DNA of 64,000 nt from Pusillimonas caeni (GTDB lineage Bacteria > Pseudomonadota > Gammaproteobacteria > Burkholderiales > Burkholderiaceae_B). The stretch is taken from contig NZ_PDUW01000006.1 of NCBI RefSeq assembly GCF_003545815.1, positions 124,001 to 188,000 of the forward strand, given 5' to 3'. The notes under the pieces are model-generated. The model did no database searches. It saw only the letters and a program-made list of their open reading frames with translations, and was not told the origin of the DNA. The position numbers and the translations under genes were made by a program. This document shows positions 48,170 through 57,100 of this stretch, in pieces (positions within the stretch are counted from its first letter, which is position 1; every line of letters starts with the position of its first letter).

Positions 48170-48985
48170 ATGACACGCATCGTTGTGGTGACTTCAGGCA
48201 AAGGCGGCGTGGGAAAAACCACCACCAGCGCCAGTTTTTCATCTGGTCTGGCCATGCGTGGCCACAAGACCGTCGTCATCGACTTCGACGTGGGCTTGCG
48301 CAACCTCGATCTGATCATGGGATGCGAACGCCGGGTGGTCTACGACTTCGTCAACGTCATCCAGGGCGAAGCCACGCTCAACCAGGCGCTGATCCGCGAC
48401 AAGCAGCTCGAGAACCTCTATATATTGCCGGCTTCGCAAACGCGCGACAAAGAGGCCCTGACCAAGGAAGGCGTCGAGAAAACCCTCAACGACCTCAAGG
48501 AAATGGGTTTCGAGTACATCGTATGCGATTCGCCCGCCGGCATCGAGACGGGCGCCCTCATGGCCTCGTATTTCGCCGACGACGCCATCGTCGTGACCAA
48601 CCCCGAAGTGTCTTCGGTGCGCGATTCGGACCGCATACTGGGCATCCTGGCGGCCAAGTCGCATCGGGCCGTCAACAGCGAAGAGCCCATCAAGGAATAC
48701 CTGCTGCTTACCCGCTACCATCCCAAGCGGGTGGCCGACGGCGAGATGCTGTCGCTGCAGGACATCGAAGACATCCTGCGCATCAAGCTCATCGGCGTCA
48801 TTCCCGAATCCGAGTCCGTGCTCCAGGCGTCCAACCAGGGGGTTCCCGCCATCCACATCCGGGACAGCGACGTCGCCATGGCCTACCAGGACGTGGTCGC
48901 ACGCTACCTCGGCGAGGAAAAGCCCTTGCGCTTCGTCGATTACGAAAAACCCGGCCTGTTCAAGCGCCTTTTCGGAGGCAAGTGA
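48170..48985 (+). CDS. minD: Septum site-determining ATPase MinD
   Basis: 271 residues. Deviant Walker [12 protein letters not shown] at 10-20, [19 protein letters not shown], and [14 protein letters not shown]. The C-terminal membrane-targeting helix ends [10 protein letters not shown]. It shuttles between the membrane and the cytoplasm with MinE. An AGAGGAAC ribosome site is present. The ATG of minE follows the stop by one base. Confidence 0.97.
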   Translation: MTRIVVVTSGKGGVGKTTTSASFSSGLAMRGHKTVVIDFDVGLRNLDLIMGCERRVVYDFVNVIQGEATLNQALIRDKQLENLYILPASQTRDKEALTKEGVEKTLNDLKEMGFEYIVCDSPAGIETGALMASYFADDAIVVTNPEVSSVRDSDRILGILAAKSHRAVNSEEPIKEYLLLTRYHPKRVADGEMLSLQDIEDILRIKLIGVIPESESVLQASNQGVPAIHIRDSDVAMAYQDVVARYLGEEKPLRFVDYEKPGLFKRLFGGK

Positions 48986-48986
48986 T

Positions 48987-49259
48987 ATGTCGTTTCTGTC
49001 GTTTCTACTCGGACAAAAAAAGACTTCCGCCAGCGTCGCCAAAGATCGCCTGCAGCTCATTCTGATCAATGAGCGCGGCACGGGTTCAGGTCCCGACTAT
49101 CTGCCCCAGTTGCAGAAAGAACTGGTCGAAGTCATTTCTCGCTACGTCAAGATCAATCCGGACGACATCAAGGTCAACCTGGACCGCCAGGAGTCGCTCG
49201 AAGTGCTGGAAGTCAAGATCGAGATGCCGCAGCCCGGCGCGGAAATCACGGCTCCCTGA
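48987..49259 (+). CDS. minE: Cell division topological specificity factor MinE
   Basis: 90 residues. The anti-MinCD N-terminal segment (1-31, [28 protein letters not shown] in two parts) and the C-terminal dimerisation domain ([20 protein letters not shown]) are intact. It stimulates MinD ATPase and drives pole-to-pole oscillation. A terminator follows at 49284. Confidence 0.96.
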   Translation: MSFLSFLLGQKKTSASVAKDRLQLILINERGTGSGPDYLPQLQKELVEVISRYVKINPDDIKVNLDRQESLEVLEVKIEMPQPGAEITAP

Positions 49260-49283
49260 ATCTTCTCTGTCCCGAACTCAAAG

Positions 49284-49309
49284 AAGCCAGCCGCAATGGC
49301 TGGCTTTTT
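49284..49309 (+). terminator. Terminator of the minCDE operon
   Basis: AAGCCAGCC (49284-49292) pairs with GGCTGGCTT (49298-49306), with loop GCAAT, followed by TTT. It lies 25 bases after minE. Confidence 0.85.
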
Positions 49310-49402
49310 GCTGTCCGCCTTGCCTGTCCAAAGGTTCTCGGAGATGATGAGGTGGCCTGGCGGCAAAAATGCCCCACGCCGTGCAGGCTACGCTTGCTTG
49401 CT

Positions 49403-49425
49403 GCCCCTGAGGGGGCTTTTTTTTT
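49403..49425 (+). terminator. Second T-tailed hairpin downstream of minE, within an intergenic repeat-like block
   Basis: GCCCC-TGAG-GGGGC followed by nine T residues. The flanking 49335-49460 stretch (GGCCTGGCGGCAAAAATGCC, GCAGGCTACGCTTGCTTGCT) looks like a repeated intergenic element of the kind I recall from Burkholderiales genomes; no gene is seen between 49310 and 49464. Confidence 0.6.
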
Positions 49426-49464
49426 GCCGGTGGGGGGCGCCTAGCCTTGGAGCGGTCCGGCAGC

Positions 49465-49519
49465 AAAAAAACGCGCGGCGCATACGGCAGCTTTCGAGAG
49501 CTGCGATATACGCCGCGCG
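49465..49519 (-). terminator. Terminator of the glycine-zipper lipoprotein gene
   Basis: A long imperfect hairpin on the minus strand: CGCGCGGCG arms with AGCTGC/GCAGCT near the loop (49472-49492 with 49499-49519), followed by seven T residues (the A-run at 49465-49471). It lies 51 bases beyond the lipoprotein stop. Confidence 0.82.
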
Positions 49520-49569
49520 CCGGCCGGAGATTCGATTCGTGAACCGCCGGGTACAGGCCGTTGTACCGA

Positions 49570-49797
49570 CTAGCGGTTCTTACCGATCTGGTCGCCGATG
49601 ACGCCGCCGATGGCCGCGCCGCCGACCGTGCCCAGCACGCCGCCGTTGGAGATGACCGCACCGGCCACGCCGCCTACGCCGGCCCCGGTGACCGCACTTT
49701 TCTGGCGGCCGCTCATGTTATCCCACGACGAACAGCCCGCGGTGGCCGCGACAACCAGACCGATGGCAAAGCACTTGGCAAGACGTTGTGTTTTCAT
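49570..49797 (-). CDS. Glycine-zipper lipoprotein (OsmB-like)
   Basis: 75 residues. A lipoprotein signal peptide ends in ATAGC, with the lipid-modified Cys at about 22 (VVAATAGCSSWDNMSGRQKS). The rest is a Gly-zipper: TGAGVGGVAGAVISNGG and GTVGGAAIGGVIGDQIG. This matches OsmB and related outer-membrane-associated stress lipoproteins. GGGAG lies six bases before the ATG at 49797, so a longer frame is not needed. Confidence 0.85.
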   Translation of the reverse strand: MKTQRLAKCFAIGLVVAATAGCSSWDNMSGRQKSAVTGAGVGGVAGAVISNGGVLGTVGGAAIGGVIGDQIGKNR

Positions 49798-50211
49798 TGT
49801 GTACTCCCGACTTTTGACAGTGTTGGATTCACGATACCTCGTTTGCACGCCGCTGGAAAGCGCAATTGTTAACGTCAGAAAAAGCTGTATCACCAGCGGC
49901 GCGGCCCGTTGCGGAATCATGCAAGCAAGCAGCCTGCCCGGCACGTCGGCCAGCCCCGCGCTGCAAGGCCGGCCCGCAGTCGGGCTGTATCGGTAAAAAT
50001 TATCACTGAGATTTCGGCCCCGCGAGCCGCTTTACAATTTACTGAAAGAATGTAACAAGGCGCGCCGCAAACCAACACTCGCAATGCCTTCACGCCTCGT
50101 GCTCTTGAAAGCGGTAACCGGCTTCGGACGCAAGAACGCCCCGATTGCAGCGGCTCCACTGCAATCCGGGGCGTCTTTTGAACCTGTCGCGGGCTCGTTG
50201 GCCCGCTTCTC
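49798..50211. other. Intergenic region with a terminator for ettA
   Basis: About 410 bases between the starts of the lipoprotein gene and the end of ettA. No gene is seen. It should hold the lipoprotein promoter at the left. On the right, two hairpins (50136-50174 and GCGGGC/GCCCGC at 50189-50206) lie beyond the ettA stop. Confidence 0.5.
50136..50174 (-). terminator. Probable terminator of ettA
   Basis: ACGCCCCGATTGCAG pairs with CTGCAATCCGGGGCGT, with an 8-base loop and one bulged base. On the minus strand it lies about 40 bases past the ettA stop and ends in TTCTTG. Confidence 0.7.
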
Positions 50212-51885
<1,674 letters not shown>

Positions 51886-52048
51886 GACTTCAAATTCAAA
51901 GGAGATGCTTGGAAAAATCCGATTGTAGGCCGAGCGCGGAAATAAAGCCGAGCGCAACGGCATGAACTAAAATGAATCGAGCGTCCACGGACACCGCAAC
52001 CTCCCTTGCCACGGCACTGCCGCGGCTTTCCAGGCTTTGATATCCATC

Positions 52049-52540
52049 ATGTCGACATCCGATCAAGACACCCCGCTTCTATTCACCGCCGAAGAACTCG
52101 ATATGCTGGGCCGCACGGCCGACGCTCTGACCGCCTACATGGGCAAGCCCGTGCTGGCCGAGATCGTTGACGCCGCCGAGACCGGGTTCGAGTGGGCCCT
52201 GTTCGCCGTGCCGCTCGAAACAGACGAGGACGCCAGCGAGATCGTCACGGTGCAGATCGGCGGGCCGGGCGCGCGCATCATCGGCCACAAGGGCGGCCTG
52301 CAGATCGCCGACGGCGAAGTCTACGAGTGCCAGTACCTATGGGCGGTGCAGTTGTCCGACATCGAAGGCGTGCGCTTCATCAAGGTCGACGAAGAAGGCG
52401 ACGAGGTCGCCTGGAGCGACGACCTGGGCAGCATGCTTCCTTTCGCGCTGGGCAGCGAACCGCCGCCTCCGGACGACGACGATGCAGACGACGGCCCAGA
52501 TGATGAATCCGGCCCGCCTCCGTCCGCAACCCTGCATTGA
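52049..52540 (+). CDS. Hypothetical acidic protein
   Basis: 163 residues, starting MSTSDQDTPLLFTAEELDML. It has a short helical N-terminus, a beta-rich middle (VQIGGPGARIIGHKGGLQIA, YLWAVQLSDIEGVRFIKV), then a tail of consecutive Asp and Pro (PPPPDDDDADDGPDDE). No signal peptide or membrane helix. I know no function. The ATG at 52049 is used; a TTG four codons earlier is less likely. There is no strong ribosome site. It lies between divergent ettA and the glycosyltransferase, so it is a single-gene unit. Confidence 0.6.
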   Translation: MSTSDQDTPLLFTAEELDMLGRTADALTAYMGKPVLAEIVDAAETGFEWALFAVPLETDEDASEIVTVQIGGPGARIIGHKGGLQIADGEVYECQYLWAVQLSDIEGVRFIKVDEEGDEVAWSDDLGSMLPFALGSEPPPPDDDDADDGPDDESGPPPSATLH

Positions 52541-52630
52541 ACGGTTGTTTCATGCTGCCCCGCCTAGGATGAAAACGTCTCCTGAGCGGCCGCGTCCAAG
52601 CGAGCGGCCCATCGCTGCAACGCCCGGCGG

Positions 52631-53602
52631 CTAGCCGTGGGCGGTCGCCGGCCGCGAGCGCGAAGCGCGGACGTCGCGCAGATAAAGCGCCGCCCCGACG
52701 GGCCACATTGCCGCCACCAGCAGCCGGCTGCGCAAGCCGCGCAGGCGCCGTCCTCGCGGCAATGTCTGGCCGTTGCGTTTCATGTGCAGGGCAAAGCGCG
52801 TATAGCGGGCCGCGGCGGCAAAGAACTCTTGCGGCCGGTAGCGGAACCACGGCAGGCATTCGACCACTGTGTCCAGGGCCAGCAGCCATAGCCCTTGGGC
52901 ATGGGGCGCGCCGCCTGTTTCGCGGCTGTGGCGGGTAAGCGTGTCGCCGCTTGCGCCGCCGCTTTCGTAGTACACGCGAAACACCTGGTTGACGAAGCGG
53001 GTCAAGTAGCCGGCACGCGCCATAGCGCGCCAGACCAGGCTCTCGGGCACGAAGCCCGGGACGTCCTCGGGAAAGGGAAAACGCCGCAGCACGTCGGTGC
53101 GCATACAGCCGAATTTTTCGCCCTTGACGTGATGCTTGAAGGACATGTCGATGGCTGTGGTGTCGAAGACGTCAGCGGGAAACATGTCGCCCACGATGTG
53201 GCCGTCCGGACGCGCGCACAGGCCGGTGATGGCCACGAAGGCCGAACGCTCGTTGGGATCCATGGCGTTCCAGGCCTGGGCCATGACATACAGGGCGTTC
53301 ATGTCCAGGCTGTCGTCGCTGTCGAGCGCCACGATGAGCTCGCCGCGCGCTTCGCGCACGCCGCGGTTGAAAGCGGTTTTTTTATGGGCGTTCTGCTGCC
53401 ACTCGTAGCGGATGGGAAAGCTCGCCTCCTGCTGCCAGCCCAGGACGAGTTCCCGCGTATTGTCGGTGGAACCGTCGTCGATCACCAGCCATTCGAAATC
53501 CTGGAAGGTCTGCTCGGCCAGCGACTCGTACACACGCGCAAGCGTGTGAGCGCGGTTGTAGGTAGGAGTCAGGACCGTAAAAAGATGGCGCCGATAGGAC
53601 AT
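52631..53602 (-). CDS. Glycosyltransferase family 2
   Basis: 323 residues. GT-A fold: TVLTPTYNRAHTLARVYESL at the N-terminus, VIDDGSTDNTRELV, and the metal-binding ALDSDDSLDMNALYV (DSD). It transfers a sugar from a nucleotide-sugar donor onto an unknown acceptor such as a cell-surface polysaccharide. A short hydrophobic stretch near the C-terminus (LLVAAMWPVGAALYL) could anchor it. It stands alone, apart from any capsule or LPS cluster. The start at 53602 (MSYRRHLF) is chosen over a frame extending to 53656. Confidence 0.88.
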   Translation of the reverse strand: MSYRRHLFTVLTPTYNRAHTLARVYESLAEQTFQDFEWLVIDDGSTDNTRELVLGWQQEASFPIRYEWQQNAHKKTAFNRGVREARGELIVALDSDDSLDMNALYVMAQAWNAMDPNERSAFVAITGLCARPDGHIVGDMFPADVFDTTAIDMSFKHHVKGEKFGCMRTDVLRRFPFPEDVPGFVPESLVWRAMARAGYLTRFVNQVFRVYYESGGASGDTLTRHSRETGGAPHAQGLWLLALDTVVECLPWFRYRPQEFFAAAARYTRFALHMKRNGQTLPRGRRLRGLRSRLLVAAMWPVGAALYLRDVRASRSRPATAHG

Positions 53603-53674
53603 AGTTGTTGTCGTTATCTGTCGTTCTTGCGTACGCGCCCATGTCATTTCGGGCACGCAGTTCCATCATAGGCC

Positions 53675-53710
53675 AAAAAAAAACCATGAGTAAGAAACTC
53701 ATGGTTTTTT
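53675..53710. terminator. Bidirectional terminator
   Basis: AAAAAACCATGAGT (53678-53691) pairs with ACTCATGGTTTTTT (53697-53710) over a 5-base loop, with A and T tracts on both sides. It lies beyond the end of the small basic gene and upstream of the glycosyltransferase. Confidence 0.85.
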
Positions 53711-53782
53711 GCCTTTGCAACATGAAGACACAGCTTGGTCCGCTGAACAACCGCGGCCGCGCCGGCCGGCAAAGGGCTGGGC

Positions 53783-53911
53783 TTAGGCGCGCTTGACCTT
53801 TTCCAGCATCTTGAAGACGCCCTTGGGCGAATTCACGAAAAGGCGCTTGAAAGCCTTGCCAAGGCACCGGCGCTCGAGCGTATTGCGGCGGTTCCGCTTG
53901 ATTTCTGCCAT
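53783..53911 (-). CDS. Small very basic protein, unrecognised
   Basis: 42 residues, MAEIKRNRRNTLERRCLGKA then FKRLFVNSPKG, about one third Lys and Arg. GGAG is five to six bases before the ATG, and a good terminator follows, so it is probably expressed. It looks like a ribosome- or nucleic-acid-associated peptide, but I do not recognise it as any ribosomal protein. A longer frame to 54007 is not supported. Confidence 0.55.
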   Translation of the reverse strand: MAEIKRNRRNTLERRCLGKAFKRLFVNSPKGVFKMLEKVKRA

Positions 53912-54117
53912 GATGGCTCCACGTAAAATAAAATCCTGGAAACTTTGCCCCAGCCGCGTGCTCAAGGCCGGCCTGAAAAGCCCTGCCTTCGCCCGCTCCG
54001 GCGGCAAAAAACCCCCTATTCTACCGTGAATCCCGGCTTTCCTCCAAACGCCCTGTCTTCAGCGAGCGCCCTGTTGTTCCCGCAGCAGTCTGCGGGCGGA
54101 AGGCTTACCATATCGTC

Positions 54118-57100
54118 ATGAGCTCACAGATCCGCATATTCGGCGCACGCCAGAACAATCTCAAGAACCTCGATGTTTCCATCAACACAGGCGAACTCAC
54201 CGTTCTGACAGGGGTCTCGGGCTCGGGCAAAAGCTCGCTGGCCTTCGACACCCTGTACGCCGAAGGCCAGCGGCGCTATGTGGAAACCTTTTCGCCCTAT
54301 GCGCGCCAGTTTCTCGACCGCATGGACAAGCCGCAGGTGGAACGCATCGAAGGCATATTGCCCGCCATCGCCATCGACCAGGTCAATCCGGTGCGCAACT
54401 CGCGCAGCACGGTCGGCACCATGACCGAGCTGAACGACCACTTGAAGCTGCTCTATGCCCGCATGGGCCGGCTGTACTGCCAGTGCTGCGGCGGCCGGGT
54501 CGAGCGCGACAGCGCGCAGTCCATACACGCCAGGCTGGCCGAGCTCACGCGCGATGCCGACCCCCGCCTGGCCATCACCTTTCCGGTGACCATACCCGCC
54601 AATTTCACCGAAGAAGAAGTGGTGGGCTATCTGAACCAGCAGGGCTATACCCGCATCCACCACGAAGAAAGCATGCGCGCGCCGGCCCAGGCCAAACCCG
54701 CATCCAAGCGCGGCAAATCGGCCGGCAAGGGCACGCAAGCCGAGAGCCTGCGCGTCTTGCACGTCATCCAGGACCGCTTCCGCTTCGGCAAGGCCGAACC
54801 CGAACGCATCATGGAGGCGCTGGACGCGGCCCTCAAGCAGGGCGGCGGGCACCTCGCCGTCCATGCCTCGCAGGCCGAGGGCGAAGCGGAAACCGTCTGG
54901 CGCTTCAGCAGCCGCCTGCATTGCGCGCGCTGCGACATCGAATACGCCCAGGCCCTGCCCAGCACCTTCTCCTTCAATTCTCCTTTGGGCGCATGTGAAG
55001 CCTGCCGCGGCTTTGGCCGGGTGATGGGCATCGACTACGGCCTGGTCGTGCCCGACGAGAAGAAAACCTTGCGCGGAGGCGCCATCAAGCCCTGGCAGAC
55101 CAATAGCTACAAAGAGTGCCAGACCGAAATGGAGCAGTACGCCCCGGCCGCGGGCGTGCGCCTGGACGTGCCCTGGCAGGATTTGACCGATGCCGAGAAG
55201 GAATGGGTGATAGGCGGGACTCCCGACTGGAAGGGCGGCCCGCGCGCCTGGAAAACGCAGTGGTATGGCGCCCAGCGCTTCTTCGACTGGCTGGAATCGC
55301 GCGCCTACAAAATGCATGTGCGGGTATTGCTTTCGAAGTACCGCAGCTATACGCCCTGCCCCGCCTGCGGCGGCTCGCGCCTGAAGCCCGACGCCACCTT
55401 GTGGCGGCTGGGCGATGCGCCCGTCGAACCGGATGAACGCTATCCGCGCTTCATGCCCGTGCATGCGCAATGGACGCGCGAACAGCTGAATCAACTGCCC
55501 GGCCTGGGTATCCACGACCTGATGCGCCTGCCCATAGACCGGGTGCGCCGCTTCTTCGATACCTTGAGTTTCGGTGAAAAAATGGACGCGGCCATCGACC
55601 TGCTCATGGACGAAGTGCGTTCCCGCCTCAAGTTCCTGTGCGACGTGGGCCTGGGCTACCTCTCGCTCGACCGGCAGAGCCGCACGCTTTCGGGCGGCGA
55701 GGTGCAGCGCATCAACCTGACCACCGCCTTGGGCACCTCGCTGGTCAACACCCTGTTCGTGCTGGACGAGCCCTCCATCGGGCTGCATCCCCGCGACATC
55801 CACCGCATCGTCGAGGTCATGCACCGGCTGCGCAGCAACGGCAATACGCTGGTCGTGGTCGAGCATGACCCGCAAGTCATGGTGGCGGCCGATCGCGTCA
55901 TGGACGTCGGCCCGGGGCCAGGCGAACGCGGCGGCCAGATCGTGTACGACGGCACGCCCGAAGGACTGCGCGCCAGCCCTACCCTGACCGGCGACTATCT
56001 TTCGGGGCGGCGCTCCGTCGACGCGCCGCGGCCCATGCCGGTGGCCGACAATACGCCGCGCCTGCTGCTCGAGGGCGTCACCGCCAACAATCTGCAGGAC
56101 ATCTCGGTGTCGATCCCCCTGGGCCGGCTGGTCTGCCTGACCGGCGTTTCCGGTTCGGGCAAATCCACGCTGGTGCAGGACGTGCTTTACCCCGCCCTGC
56201 TCAAGCAGCAGGGCAAGCCGGTCGAGGCTCCGGGCGCGCACCGCCATCTGCTGGGCGCCGAGCAGATCGCCGACGTCGTGATGGTCGACCAGACCCCCAT
56301 CGGCAAGACGGCCCGCTCCAATCCTGCCAGCTTCGTCGGCGCCTTCGACCCCATACGCAAGCTGTTCGCCCAGGCGCCGCTCGCCAAGGAGCGCGGCTAT
56401 ACGCCCGGCACCTTCAGCTTCAACAGCGGCGACGGCCGCTGCCCCACCTGCGGCGGCACGGGCTTCGAACACGTCGAGATGCAGTTCCTCTCCGACGTCT
56501 ACCTGCGCTGTCCCGACTGCGACGGCAAGCGCTTCCGGCCCGAGGTGCTCGAAGTTCGCGTGGAACATCTCGGACGCAGCGCCTCCATCGACCAAGTGCT
56601 GGAGATGACAGTCAGCGAAGCGCTGGAATTCTTCAACGGCCTGCGCGATGTCCAATACGGCCTGGCTCCGCTGGCCGACGTGGGGCTGGAGTACCTGCGC
56701 CTGGGCCAACCGGTGCCCACGCTGTCGGGCGGCGAGGCGCAGCGCCTGAAGCTGGCCGGCCACCTGGCGGCGGCCGCGCGCGGCGGCATCTCCACCGCGC
56801 GGGTAGCCAAGAAGGGCAGCCTGTTCCTGTTCGACGAACCCACCACCGGCCTGCACTTCGACGACATCGCGCGCCTGATGCGCGCCTTCCGCAAGCTGCT
56901 GGCCGCCGGCCACTCGCTGCTGGTCATCGAACACAATCTGGACGTCATCCGCGCGGCCGACTGGCTGATCGACCTGGGTCCCGAGGGCGGCGACCAGGGG
57001 GGCCGGATCGTGGGCATGGGTACGCCGCGGCAACTGATGGACAATCCCGCCTCGTACACCGGCAAGGCCCTGCGCGACTATGCCGAAGACGTGCTCTCGC

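Noticed and set aside
49917-50159. 80-codon minus-strand frame in the lipoprotein-ettA gap
   Set aside because: No ribosome site, no domain, and it overlaps the ettA terminator.
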